This document shows positions 1 to 11,118 of a stretch of 64,000 nt of DNA, one piece after another (position 1 is the first letter of the stretch; each line of letters opens with the position of its first letter). The position numbers and the translations under genes were made by a program. Under the pieces are notes generated by a model. That model saw only the letters and a list, made by a program, of their open reading frames with translations, was not told the DNA's origin and made no database searches. The DNA is from Nansenia antarctica. Its lineage: Eukaryota > Chordata > Actinopteri > Argentiniformes > Microstomatidae. The DNA is taken from contig CAXDII010000033.1 in the NCBI GenBank assembly GCA_963989245.1, positions 1 through 64,000 on the forward strand, in the 5' to 3' direction.

Positions 1-2
1 GC

Positions 3-16
3 CTTTTGCTCAAAAG
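3..16. repeat. Short dyad CTTTTG-CT-CAAAAG, once per monomer
   Basis: Two perfect 6-base inverted arms are separated by two bases, followed directly by the palindrome TGATCA (17-22). The pair recurs in nearly every monomer. It is broken in 17626-17896 and 31992-32262 (TTGCAC replaces TTGCTC), at 46016 (CAAATG) and in copies with AAAGGTG (23592, 29558). TGATCA becomes TGATTA in the zone 6 monomers at 54124, 54395, 57095, 58450, 59263, 61963 and 62776. Short dyads have been proposed as features of centromeric satellites lacking CENP-B boxes; a function here is not shown. Confidence 0.75.
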
Positions 17-60
17 TGATCAACGTTTCGTTTTCGGAGTCTCTTTTGACAATCTCTTCG

Positions 61-91
61 AGAGCTGTTTTCAGTCATTAACAGAGCTGTT
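61..91 (+). repeat. Internal direct repeat AGAGCTGTT within the monomer
   Basis: The 9-base word AGAGCTGTT occurs at unit positions 61-69 and 83-91, 22 bases apart start to start, with similar following bases. It may be a trace of an older, shorter duplication inside the unit. The second copy is altered to TGAGCTCTT in the divergent monomers starting at 39562, 50892, 52498, 55469 and 60337. Confidence 0.7.
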
Positions 92-127
92 CTGAAAGTG
101 TCCAAGCGGCCTGTTCTTAGAGTGGAC

Positions 128-137
128 TGTTTTTTGC
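128..137 (+). repeat. Length-variable T run (TGTTTTTTGC) within the monomer
   Basis: This is the main site of length change in the array. Four states are seen: TG plus six T (consensus); TGTG plus six T (273-bp monomers at 543, 2984, 5154, 6511, 9491, 14095, 15452, 16267, 16540, 21691, 23319, 27657, 29285, 34973, 46287, 47915, 48730 and 49545); TGTG plus four T, same length as consensus (first at 15996, last at 49274); and nine T with no G (12739). Replication slippage explains the pattern. The states travel with HOR position, so they are inherited and not random read errors. Confidence 0.85.
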
Positions 138-153
138 ATTCGTTCTCAAGTTA

Positions 154-168
154 TATCAAACTATCAAA
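154..168 (+). repeat. TATCAAA double repeat, site of the 10-bp deletion class
   Basis: TATCAAAC and TATCAAAG stand side by side in the consensus (unit 154-168). Twelve monomers in zones 4-6 read GTTCTATCAGTG here, which is 10 bp shorter, and are therefore 261 bp long. The tandem 8-base repeat offers an obvious slippage substrate for most of the loss. A separate variant, TATTAAAG, marks the monomer that usually precedes a deletion monomer. Confidence 0.8.
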
Positions 169-542
169 GTGTTGTTTTCTGCCTTTCACGAGCACATTTT
201 GACTTGTTGTTGAATAATCCTATAATGTAACTCTAAATGACAATCAGAGCAACTTGAATTGCGTGTGTGCAGCCTTTTGCTCAAAAGTGATCAACGTTTC
301 GTTTTCGGAGTCTCTTTTGACAATCTCTTCGAGAGCTGTTTTCAGTCATTAACAGAGCTGTTCTGAAAGTGTCCAAGCGGCCTGTTCTTAGAGTGGACTG
401 TTTTTTGCATTCGTTCTCAAGTTATATCAAACTATCAAAGTGTTGTTTTCTGCCTTTCACGAGCACATTTTGACTTGTTGTTGAATAATCCTATAATGTA
501 ACTCTAAATGACAATCAGAGCAACTTGAATTGCGTGTGTGCA

Positions 543-2983
543 GCCTTTTGCTCAAAAGTGATCAACGTTTCGTTTGCTGAGTCTCTTTTGACAATCTCTT
601 CGAGAGCTGTTTTCAGTCATTAACAGAGCTGTTCTGAAAGTGTCCAAGCGGCCTGTTCTTAGAGTGGACTGTGTTTTTTGCATTCGTTCTCAAGTTATAT
701 CAAACTATCAAAGTGTTGTTTTCTGCCTTTCACGAGCACATTTTGACTTGTTGTTGAATAATCCTATAATGTAACTCTAAATGACAATCAGAGCAACTTG
801 AATTGCGTGTGTGCAGCCTTTTGCTCAAAAGTGATCAACGTTTCGTTTTCAGAGTCTCTTTTGACAATCTCTTCGAGAGCTGTTTTCAGTCATTAACAGA
901 GCTGTTCTGAAAGTGTCCAAGCGGCCTGTTCTTAGAGTGGACTGTTTTTTGCATTCGTTCTCAAGTTATATCAAACTATCAAAGTGTTGTTTTCTGCCTT
1001 TCACGAGCACATTTTGACTTGTTGTTGAATAATCCTATAATGTAACTCTAAATGACAATCAGAGCAACTTGAATTGCGTGTGTGCAGCCTTTTGCTCAAA
1101 AGTGATCAACGTTTCGTTTTCGGAGTCTCTTTTGACAATCTCTTCGAGAGCTGTTTTCAGTCATTAACAGAGCTGTTCTGAAAGTGTCCAAGCGGCCTGT
1201 TCTTAGAGTGGACTGTTTTTTGCATTCGTTCTCAAGTTATATCAAACTATCAAAGTGTTGTTTTCTGCCTTTCACGAGCACATTTTGACTTGTTGTTGAA
1301 TAATCCTATAATGTAACTCTAAATGACAATCAGAGCAACTTGAATTGCGTGTGTGCAGCCTTTTGCTCAAAAGTGATCAACGTTTCGTTTTCGGAGTCTC
1401 TTTTGACAATCTCTTCGAGAGCTGTTTTCAGTCATTAACAGAGCTGTTCTGAAAGTGTCCAAGCGGCCTGTTCTTAGAGTGGACTGTTTTTTGCATTCGT
1501 TCTCAAGTTATATCAAACTATCAAAGTGTTGTTTTCTGCCTTTCACGAGCACATTTTGACTTGTTGTTGAATAATCCTATAAGGTAACTCTAAATGACAA
1601 TCAGAGCAACTTGAATTGCGTGTGTGCAGCCTTTTGCTCAAAAGTGATCAACGTTTCGTTTTCGGAGTCTCTTTTGACAATCTCTTCGAGAGCTGTTTTC
1701 AGTCATTAACAGAGCTGTTCTGAAAGTGTCCAAGCGGCCTGTTCTTAGAGTGGACTGTTTTTTGCATTCGTTCTCAAGTTATATCAAACTATCAAAGTGT
1801 TGTTTTCTGCCTTTCACGAGCACATTTTGACTTGTTGTTGAATAATCCTATAAGGTAACTCTAAATGACAATCAGAGCAACTTGAATTGCGTGTGTGCAG
1901 CCTTTTGCTCAAAAGTGATCAACGTTTCGTTTTCGGAGTCTCTTTTGACAATCTCTTCGAGAGCTGTTTTCAGTCATTAACAGAGCTGTTCTGAAAGTGT
2001 CCAAGCGGCCTGTTCTGAGAGTGGACTGTTTTTTGCATTCGTTCTCAAGTTATATCAAACTATCAAAGTGTTGTTTTCTGCCTTTCACGAGCACATTTTG
2101 ACTTGTTGTTGAATAATCCTATAATGTAACTCTAAATGACAATCAGAGCAACTTGAATTGCGTGTGTGCAGCCTTTTGCTCAAAAGTGATCAACGTTTCG
2201 TTTTCGGAGTCTCTTTTGACAATCTCTTCGAGAGCTGTTTTCAGTCATTAACAGAGCTGTTCTGAAAGTGTCCAAGCGGCCTGTTCTTAGAGTGGACTGT
2301 TTTTTGCATTCGTTCTCAAGTTATATCAAACTATCAAAGTGTTGTTTTCTGCCTTTCACGAGCACATTTTGACTTGTTGTTGAATAATCCTATAAGGTAA
2401 CTCTAAATGACAATCAGAGCAACTTGAATTGCGTGTGTGCAGCCTTTTGCTCAAAAGTGATCAACGTTTCGTTTTCGGAGTCTCTTTTGACAATCTCTTC
2501 GAGAGCTGTTTTCAGTCATTAACAGAGCTGTTCTGAAAGTGTCCAAGCGGCCTGTTCTTAGAGTGGACTGTTTTTTGCATTCGTTCTCAAGTTATATCAA
2601 ACTATCAAAGTGTTGTTTTCTGCCTTTCACGAGCACATTTTGACTTGTTGTTGAATAATCCTATAATGTAACTCTAAATGACAATCAGAGCAACTTGAAT
2701 TGCGTGTGTGCAGCCTTTTGCTCAAAAGTGATCAACGTTTCGTTTTCGGAGTCTCTTTTGACAATCTCTTCGAGAGCTGTTTTCAGTCATTAACAGAGCT
2801 GTTCTGAAAGTATCCAAGCGGCCTGTTCTTAGAGTGGACTGTTTTTTGCATTCGTTCTCAAGTTATATCAAACTATCAAAGTGTTGTTTTCTGCCTTTCA
2901 CGAGCACATTTTGACTTGTTGTTGAATAATCCTATAATGTAACTCTAAATGACAATCAGAGCAACTTGAATTGCGTGTGTGCA
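543..2983 (+). repeat. Zone 1 HOR copy a, 9 monomers, 2441 bp
   Basis: Order: GCTGAG with 2-bp insertion (543), CAGAG (816), plain (1087), ATAAGG (1358), ATAAGG (1629), TTCTGAG (1900), ATAAGG (2171), plain (2442), plain with a private AAGTATCC change (2713). The next GCTGAG monomer at 2984 starts the following copy. Confidence 0.9.
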
Positions 2984-5900
2984 GCCTTTTGCTCAAAAGT
3001 GATCAACGTTTCGTTTGCTGAGTCTCTTTTGACAATCTCTTCGAGAGCTGTTTTCAGTCATTAACAGAGCTGTTCTGAAAGTGTCCAAGCGGCCTGTTCT
3101 TAGAGTGGACTGTGTTTTTTGCATTCGTTCTCAAGTTATATCAAACTATCAAAGTGTTGTTTTCTGCCTTTCACGAGCACATTTTGACTTGTTGTTGAAT
3201 AATCCTATAATGTAACTCTAAATGACAATCAGAGCAACTTGAATTGCGTGTGTGCAGCCTTTTGCTCAAAAGTGATCAACGTTTCGTTTTCAGAGTCTCT
3301 TTTGACAATCTCTTCGAGAGCTGTTTTCAGTCATTAACAGAGCTGTTCTGAAAGTGTCCAAGCGGCCTGTTCTTAGAGTGGACTGTTTTTTGCATTCGTT
3401 CTCAAGTTATATCAAACTATCAAAGTGTTGTTTTCTGCCTTTCACGAGCACATTTTGACTTGTTGTTGAATAATCCTATAATGTAACTCTAAATGACAAT
3501 CAGAGCAACTTGAATTGCGTGTGTGCAGCCTTTTGCTCAAAAGTGATCAACGTTTCGTTTTCGGAGTCTCTTTTGACAATCTCTTCGAGAGCTGTTTTCA
3601 GTCATTAACAGAGCTGTTCTGAAAGTGTCCAAGCGGCCTGTTCTTAGAGTGGACTGTTTTTTGCATTCGTTCTCAAGTTATATCAAACTATCAAAGTGTT
3701 GTTTTCTGCCTTTCACGAGCACATTTTGACTTGTTGTTGAATAATCCTATAATGTAACTCTAAATGACAATCAGAGCAACTTGAATTGCGTGTGTGCAGC
3801 CTTTTGCTCAAAAGTGATCAACGTTTCGTTTTCGGAGTCTCTTTTGACAATCTCTTCGAGAGCTGTTTTCAGTCATTAACAGAGCTGTTCTGAAAGTGTC
3901 CAAGCGGCCTGTTCTTAGAGTGGACTGTTTTTTGCATTCGTTCTCAAGTTATATCAAACTATCAAAGTGTTGTTTTCTGCCTTTCACGAGCACATTTTGA
4001 CTTGTTGTTGAATAATCCTATAAGGTAACTCTAAATGACAATCAGAGCAACTTGAATTGCGTGTGTGCAGCCTTTTGCTCAAAAGTGATCAACGTTTCGT
4101 TTTCGGAGTCTCTTTTGACAATCTCTTCGAGAGCTGTTTTCAGTCATTAACAGAGCTGTTCTGAAAGTGTCCAAGCGGCCTGTTCTTAGAGTGGACTGTT
4201 TTTTGCATTCGTTCTCAAGTTATATCAAACTATCAAAGTGTTGTTTTCTGCCTTTCACGAGCACATTTTGACTTGTTGTTGAATAATCCTATAAGGTAAC
4301 TCTAAATGACAATCAGAGCAACTTGAATTGCGTGTGTGCAGCCTTTTGCTCAAAAGTGATCAACGTTTCGTTTTCGGAGTCTCTTTTGACAATCTCTTCG
4401 AGAGCTGTTTTCAGTCATTAACAGAGCTGTTCTGAAAGTGTCCAAGCGGCCTGTTCTGAGAGTGGACTGTTTTTTGCATTCGTTCTCAAGTTATATCAAA
4501 CTATCAAAGTGTTGTTTTCTGCCTTTCACGAGCACATTTTGACTTGTTGTTGAATAATCCTATAATGTAACTCTAAATGACAATCAGAGCAACTTGAATT
4601 GCGTGTGTGCAGCCTTTTGCTCAAAAGTGATCAACGTTTCGTTTTCGGAGTCTCTTTTGACAATCTCTTCGAGAGCTGTTTTCAGTCATTAACAGAGCTG
4701 TTCTGAAAGTGTCCAAGCGGCCTGTTCTTAGAGTGGACTGTTTTTTGCATTCGTTCTCAAGTTATATCAAACTATCAAAGTGTTGTTTTCTGCCTTTCAC
4801 GAGCACATTTTGACTTGTTGTTGAATAATCCTATAAGGTAACTCTAAATGACAATCAGAGCAACTTGAATTGCGTGTGTGCAGCCTTTTGCTCAAAAGTG
4901 ATCAACGTTTCGTTTTCGGAGTCTCTTTTGACAATCTCTTCGAGAGCTGTTTTCAGTCATTAACAGAGCTGTTCTGAAAGTGTCCAAGCGGCCTGTTCTG
5001 AGAGTGGACTGTTTTTTGCATTCGTTCTCAAGTTATATCAAACTATCAAAGTGTTGTTTTCTGCCTTTCACGAGCACATTTTGACTTGTTGTTGAATAAT
5101 CCTATAATGTAACTCTAAATGACAATCAGAGCAACTTGAATTGCGTGTGTGCAGCCTTTTGCTCAAAAGTGATCAACGTTTCGTTTTCGGAGTCTCTTTT
5201 GACAATCTCTTCGAGAGCTGTTTTCAGTCATTAACAGAGCTGTTCTGAAAGTGTCCAAGCGGCCTGTTCTTAGAGTGGACTGTGTTTTTTGCATTCGTTC
5301 TCAAGTTATATCAAACTATCAAAGTGTTGTTTTCTGCCTTTCACGAGCACATTTTGACTTGTTGTTGAATAATCCTATAATGTAACTCTAAATGACAATC
5401 AGAGCAACTTGAATTGCGTGTGTGCAGCCTTTTGCTCAAAAGTGATCAACGTTTCGTTTTCAGAGTCTCTTTTGACAATCTCTTCGAGAGCTGTTTTCAG
5501 TCATTAACAGAGCTGTTCTGAAAGTGTCCAAGCGGCCTGTTCTTAGAGTGGACTGTTTTTTGCATTCGTTCTCAAGTTATATCAAACTATCAAAGTGTTG
5601 TTTTCTGCCTTTCACGAGCACATTTTGACTTGTTGTTGAATAATCCTATAAGGTAACTCTAAATGACAATCAGAGCAACTTGAATTGCGTGTGTGCAGCC
5701 TTTTGCTCAAAAGTGATCAACGTTTCGTTTTCGGAGTCTCTTTTGACAATCTCTTCGAGAGCTGTTTTCAGTCATTAACAGAGCTGTTCTGAAAGTGTCC
5801 AAGCGGCCTGTTCTTAGAGTGGACTGTTTTTTGCATTCGTTCTCAAGTTATATCAAACTATCAAAGTGTTGTTTTCTGCCTTTCACGAGCACATTTTGAC

Positions 5901-6510
5901 TTGTTGTTGAATAATCCTATAAGGTAACTCTAAATGACAATCAGAGCAACTTGAATTGCGTGTGTGCAGCCTTTTGCTCAAAAGTGATCAACGTTTCGTT
6001 TTCGGAGTCTCTTTTGACAATCTCTTCGAGAGCTGTTTTCAGTCATTAACAGAGCTGTTCTGAAAGTGTCCAAGCGGCCTGTTCTTAGAGTGGACTGTTT
6101 TTTGCATTCGTTCTCAAGTTATATCAAACTATCAAAGTGTTGTTTTCTGCCTTTCACGAGCACATTTTGACTTGTTGTTGAATAATCCTATAATGTAACT
6201 CTAAATGACAATCAGAGCAACTTGAATTGCGTGTGTGCAGCCTTTTGCTCAAAAGTGATCAACGTTTCGTTTTCGGAGTCTCTTTTGACAATCTCTTCGA
6301 GAGCTGTTTTCAGTCATTAACAGAGCTGTTCTGAAAGTGTCCAAGCGGCCTGTTCTTAGAGTGGACTGTTTTTTGCATTCGTTCTCAAGTTATATCAAAC
6401 TATCAAAGTGTTGTTTTCTGCCTTTCACGAGCACATTTTGACTTGTTGTTGAATAATCCTATAATGTAACTCTAAATGACAATCAGAGCAACTTGAATTG
6501 CGTGTGTGCA
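2984..6510 (+). repeat. Zone 1 HOR copy b, 13 monomers, 3527 bp
   Basis: The first seven monomers repeat the order of copy a. Then follow TTCTGAG (4883), a monomer with the 2-bp insertion but without GCTGAG (5154), a CAGAG plus ATAAGG monomer (5427), ATAAGG (5698) and two plain monomers (5969, 6240). Relative to copy a it is four monomers longer, and the extra part contains hybrid monomers, so it looks like copy a enlarged by unequal exchange. Confidence 0.88.
5154..5697 (+). repeat. Hybrid monomer pair at an HOR junction
   Basis: The monomer at 5154 joins a plain 5' part (CGGAG) to the 2-bp insertion that in the rest of zone 1 comes with GCTGAG. The next monomer (5427) joins a 5' CAGAG to a 3' ATAAGG; elsewhere in zone 1 the CAGAG monomers (816, 3257, 6784) end in ATAATG and are followed by a plain monomer. 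These combinations are expected of crossovers within monomers. Confidence 0.7.
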
Positions 6511-8677
6511 GCCTTTTGCTCAAAAGTGATCAACGTTTCGTTTGCTGAGTCTCTTTTGACAATCTCTTCGAGAGCTGTTTTCAGTCATTAACAGAGCTGT
6601 TCTGAAAGTGTCCAAGCGGCCTGTTCTTAGAGTGGACTGTGTTTTTTGCATTCGTTCTCAAGTTATATCAAACTATCAAAGTGTTGTTTTCTGCCTTTCA
6701 CGAGCACATTTTGACTTGTTGTTGAATAATCCTATAATGTAACTCTAAATGACAATCAGAGCAACTTGAATTGCGTGTGTGCAGCCTTTTGCTCAAAAGT
6801 GATCAACGTTTCGTTTTCAGAGTCTCTTTTGACAATCTCTTCGAGAGCTGTTTTCAGTCATTAACAGAGCTGTTCTGAAAGTGTCCAAGCGGCCTGTTCT
6901 TAGAGTGGACTGTTTTTTGCATTCGTTCTCAAGTTATATCAAACTATCAAAGTGTTGTTTTCTGCCTTTCACGAGCACATTTTGACTTGTTGTTGAATAA
7001 TCCTATAATGTAACTCTAAATGACAATCAGAGCAACTTGAATTGCGTGTGTGCAGCCTTTTGCTCAAAAGTGATCAACGTTTCGTTTTCGGAGTCTCTTT
7101 TGACAATCTCTTCGAGAGCTGTTTTCAGTCATTAACAGAGCTGTTCTGAAAGTGTCCAAGCGGCCTGTTCTTAGAGTGGACTGTTTTTTGCATTCGTTCT
7201 CAAGTTATATCAAACTATCAAAGTGTTGTTTTCTGCCTTTCACGAGCACATTTTGACTTGTTGTTGAATAATCCTATAATGTAACTCTAAATGACAATCA
7301 GAGCAACTTGAATTGCGTGTGTGCAGCCTTTTGCTCAAAAGTGATCAACGTTTCGTTTTCGGAGTCTCTTTTGACAATCTCTTCGAGAGCTGTTTTCAGT
7401 CATTAACAGAGCTGTTCTGAAAGTGTCCAAGCGGCCTGTTCTTAGAGTGGACTGTTTTTTGCATTCGTTCTCAAGTTATATCAAACTATCAAAGTGTTGT
7501 TTTCTGCCTTTCACGAGCACATTTTGACTTGTTGTTGAATAATCCTATAAGGTAACTCTAAATGACAATCAGAGCAACTTGAATTGCGTGTGTGCAGCCT
7601 TTTGCTCAAAAGTGATCAACGTTTCGTTTTCGGAGTCTCTTTTGACAATCTCTTCGAGAGCTGTTTTCAGTCATTAACAGAGCTGTTCTGAAAGTGTCCA
7701 AGCGGCCTGTTCTTAGAGTGGACTGTTTTTTGCATTCGTTCTCAAGTTATATCAAACTATCAAAGTGTTGTTTTCTGCCTTTCACGAGCACATTTTGACT
7801 TGTTGTTGAATAATCCTATAAGGTAACTCTAAATGACAATCAGAGCAACTTGAATTGCGTGTGTGCAGCCTTTTGCTCAAAAGTGATCAACGTTTCGTTT
7901 TCGGAGTCTCTTTTGACAATCTCTTCGAGAGCTGTTTTCAGTCATTAACAGAGCTGTTCTGAAAGTGTCCAAGCGGCCTGTTCTGAGAGTGGACTGTTTT
8001 TTGCATTCGTTCTCAAGTTATATCAAACTATCAAAGTGTTGTTTTCTGCCTTTCACGAGCACATTTTGACTTGTTGAATAATCCTATAATGTAACTCTAA
8101 ATGACAATCAGAGCAACTTGAATTGCGTGTGTGCAGCCTTTTGCTCAAAAGTGATCAACGTTTCGTTTTCGGAGTCTCTTTTGACAATCTCTTCGAGAGC
8201 TGTTTTCAGTCATTAACAGAGCTGTTCTGAAAGTGTCCAAGCGGCCTGTTCTTAGAGTGGACTGTTTTTTGCATTCGTTCTCAAGTTATATCAAACTATC
8301 AAAGTGTTGTTTTCTGCCTTTCACGAGCACATTTTGACTTGTTGTTGAATAATCCTATAAGGTAACTCTAAATGACAATCAGAGCAACTTGAATTGCGTG
8401 TGTGCAGCCTTTTGCTCAAAAGTGATCAACGTTTCGTTTTCGGAGTCTCTTTTGACAATCTCTTCGAGAGCTGTTTTCAGTCATTAACAGAGCTGTTCTG
8501 AAAGTGTCCAAGCGGCCTGTTCTGAGAGTGGACTGTTTTTTGCATTCGTTCTCAAGTTATATCAAACTATCAAAGTGTTGTTTTCTGCCTTTCACGAGCA
8601 CATTTTGACTTGTTGTTGAATAATCCTATAATGTAACTCTAAATGACAATCAGAGCAACTTGAATTGCGTGTGTGCA
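6511..8677 (+). repeat. Zone 1 HOR copy c (first 8 monomers)
   Basis: Order GCTGAG, CAGAG, plain, ATAAGG, ATAAGG, TTCTGAG, ATAAGG, TTCTGAG matches the first eight monomers of copy b. The monomer at 7868 has lost one GTT from the TTGTTGTTG run (268 bp). After 8677 the zone 1 markers stop. Confidence 0.88.
7868..8135 (+). repeat. 268-bp monomer, GTT loss
   Basis: TTGTTGTTGAAT is reduced to TTGTTGAAT near 8071. The same 3-base loss appears independently in the monomer at 30913, in a different zone and background, as expected of slippage in a three-unit TTG run. Confidence 0.9.
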
Positions 8678-9490
8678 GCCTTTTGCTCAAAAGTGATCAA
8701 CGTTTCGTTTTCGGAGTCTCTTTTGACAATCTCTTCGAGAGCTGTTTTCAGTCATTAACAGAGCTGTTCTGAAAGTGTCCAAGCGGCCTGTTCTTAGAGT
8801 GGACTGTTTTTTGCATTCGTTCTCAAGTTATATCAAACTATCAAAGTGTTGTTTTCTGCCTTTCACGAGCACATTTTGACTTGTTGTTGAATAATCCTAT
8901 AATGTAACTCTAAATGACAATCAGAGCAACTTGAATTGCGTGTGTGCAGCCTTTTGCTCAAAAGTGATCAACGTTTCGTTTTCGGAGTCTCTTTTGACAA
9001 TCTCTTCGAGAGCTGTTTTCAGTCATTAACAGAGCTGTTCTGAAAGTGTCCAAGCGGCCTGTTCTTAGAGTGGACTGTTTTTTGCATTCGTTCTCAAGTT
9101 ATATCAAACTATCAAAGTGTTGTTTTCTGCCTTTCACGAGCACATTTTGACTTGTTGTTGAATAATCCTATAATGTAACTCTAAATGACAATCAGAGCAA
9201 CTTGAATTGCGTGTGTGCAGCCTTTTGCTCAAAAGTGATCAACGTTTCGTTTTCGGAGTCTCTTTTGACAATCTCTTCGAGAGCTGTTTTCAGTCATTAA
9301 CAGAGCTGTTCTGAAAGTGTCCAAGCGGCCTGTTCTTAGAGTGGACTGTTTTTTGCATTCGTTCTCAAGTTATATCAAACTATCAAAGTGTTGTTTTCTG
9401 CCTTTCACGAGCACATTTTGACTTGTTGTTGAATAATCCTATAATGTAACTCTAAATGACAATCAGAGCAACTTGAATTGCGTGTGTGCA

Positions 9491-9763
9491 GCCTTTTGCT
9501 CAAAAGTGATCAACGTTTCGTTTTCGGAGTCTCTTTTGACAATCTCTTCGAGAGCTGTTTTCAGTCATTAACAGAGCTGTTCTGAAAGTGTCCAAGCGGC
9601 CTGTTCTTAGAGTGGACTGTGTTTTTTGCATTCGTTCTCAAGTGATATCAAACTATCAAAGTGTTGTTTTCTGCCTTTCACGAGCACATTTTGACTTGTT
9701 GTTGAATAATCCTATAATGTAACTCTAAATGACAATCAGAGCAATTTGAATTGCGTGTGTGGA
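9491..9763 (+). repeat. Hybrid monomer, 273 bp
   Basis: It combines the 2-bp insertion, a private CAAGTGATATC change, and the GCAATTTG/GTGGAG tail otherwise found only at 13282 and 14639, where the monomers have CAGAG and no insertion. It lies near the change from zone 1 to zone 2 composition. Confidence 0.65.
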
Positions 9764-10305
9764 GCCTTTTGCTCAAAAGTGATCAACGTTTCGTTTTCGG
9801 AGTCTCTTTTGACAATCTCTTCGAGAGCTGTTTTCAGTCATTAACAGAGCTGTTCTGAAAGTGTCCAAGCGGCCTGTTCTTAGAGTGGACTGTTTTTTGC
9901 ATTCGTTCTCAAGTTATATCAAACTATCAAAGTGTTGTTTTCTGCCTTTCACGAGCACATTTTGACTTGTTGTTGAATAATCCTATAATGTAACTCTAAA
10001 TGACAATCAGAGCAACTTGAATTGCGTGTGTGCAGCCTTTTGCTCAAAAGTGATCAACGTTTCGTTTTCGGAGTCTCTTTTGACAATCTCTTCGAGAGCT
10101 GTTTTCAGTCATTAACAGAGCTGTTCTGAAAGTGTCCAAGCGGCCTGTTCTTAGAGTGGACTGTTTTTTGCATTCGTTCTCAAGTTATATCAAACTATCA
10201 AAGTGTTGTTTTCTGCCTTTCACGAGCACATTTTGACTTGTTGTTGAATAATCCTATAATGTAACTCTAAATGACAATCAGAGCAACTTGAATTGCGTGT
10301 GTGCA

Positions 10306-10576
10306 GCCTTTTGCTCAAAAGTGATCAACGTTTCGTTTTCGGAGTCTCTTTTGACAATCTCTTCGAGAGCTGTTTTCAGTCATTAACAGAGCTGTTCTGA
10401 AAGTGTCCAAGCGGCCTGTTCTTAGAGTGGACTGTTTTTTGCATTCGTTCTCAAGTTATATCAAACTATCAAAGTGTTGTTTTCTGCCTTTCACGAGCAC
10501 ATTTTGACTTGTTGCTGAATGCTCCTATAATGTAACTCTAAATGACAATCAGAGCAACTTGAATTGCGTGTGTGCA
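10306..10576 (+). repeat. Isolated TTGCTGAATGCTCC-tail monomer
   Basis: TTGTTGAATAATCC is replaced by TTGCTGAATGCTCC, three linked substitutions, without other changes. The same block recurs only in zones 4 and 6 (from 38759 on), about 28 kb away, either alone (53040, 56011, 60879, 63589) or with the 10-bp deletion. Confidence 0.85.
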
Positions 10577-11118
10577 GCCTTTTGCTCAAAAGTGATCAAC
10601 GTTTCGTTTTCGGAGTCTCTTTTGACAATCTCTTCGAGAGCTGTTTTCAGTCATTAACAGAGCTGTTCTGAAAGTGTCCAAGCGGCCTGTTCTTAGAGTG
10701 GACTGTTTTTTGCATTCGTTCTCAAGTTATATCAAACTATCAAAGTGTTGTTTTCTGCCTTTCACGAGCACATTTTGACTTGTTGTTGAATAATCCTATA
10801 ATGTAACTCTAAATGACAATCAGAGCAACTTGAATTGCGTGTGTGCAGCCTTTTGCTCAAAAGTGATCAACGTTTCGTTTTCGGAGTCTCTTTTGACAAT
10901 CTCTTCGAGAGCTGTTTTCAGTCATTAACAGAGCTGTTCTGAAAGTGTCCAAGCGGCCTGTTCTTAGAGTGGACTGTTTTTTGCATTCGTTCTCAAGTTA
11001 TATCAAACTATCAAAGTGTTGTTTTCTGCCTTTCACGAGCACATTTTGACTTGTTGTTGAATAATCCTATAATGTAACTCTAAATGACAATCAGAGCAAC
11101 TTGAATTGCGTGTGTGCA

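Larger units (their letters stand above)
1..271 (+). repeat. Reference monomer (consensus copy, M1)
   Basis: This copy shows no zone-specific variant and serves as the numbering reference. It has about 105 G+C of 271 bases (39%). It holds eight CpG dinucleotides, at unit positions 24, 29, 35, 59, 107, 141, 189 and 262. Single sites per unit include TGATCA (17-22), TCGA (58-61) and GGCC (108-111); AGCT occurs twice (63-66, 85-88). T-rich tracts on the plus strand (4-7, 31-34, 44-47, 130-135) alternate with one A tract (12-15). No CGGG or CCCG is present, so there is no CENP-B-box core. The phase is arbitrary: the biological boundary of the unit cannot be told from a tandem array. Confidence 0.97.
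1..8677 (+). repeat. Zone 1: GCTGAG / ATAAGG / TTCTGAG higher-order repeats
   Basis: 32 monomers (M1-M32). Three markers are confined to this zone: GCTGAG in place of CGGAG (543, 2984, 6511, each also with the 2-bp insertion); ATAAGG in place of ATAATG (monomers at 1358, 1629, 2171, 3799, 4070, 4612, 5427, 5698, 7326, 7597, 8136); and TTCTGAGAG in place of TTCTTAGAG (1900, 4341, 4883, 7868, 8407). A constant order of seven monomers is GCTGAG, CAGAG, plain, ATAAGG, ATAAGG, TTCTGAG, ATAAGG. Confidence 0.93.

Noticed and set aside
199..226. TTGACT, 16-base spacer, TATAAT: looks like a bacterial sigma-70 promoter in every monomer
   Set aside because: The context is a eukaryotic satellite without any gene; with about 236 identical copies the match is one chance event copied many times. 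The ATAAGG monomers even lose the second box without any visible consequence.
261..270. GTGTGTG as a microsatellite
   Set aside because: Only three to four GT units and nearly invariant; it is simply part of the monomer, apart from the 2-bp shorter ends in four copies.
1..271. CENP-B box
   Set aside because: No CGGG or CCCG occurs in the consensus monomer, so the required core is absent on both strands.
1..9490. Assembly artefact: repeated copying of one block
   Set aside because: The HOR copies carry different private changes (AAGTATCC at 2713, GTT loss at 7868, hybrids at 5154-5697), which argues against simple mechanical duplication, though copy number could still be wrong.
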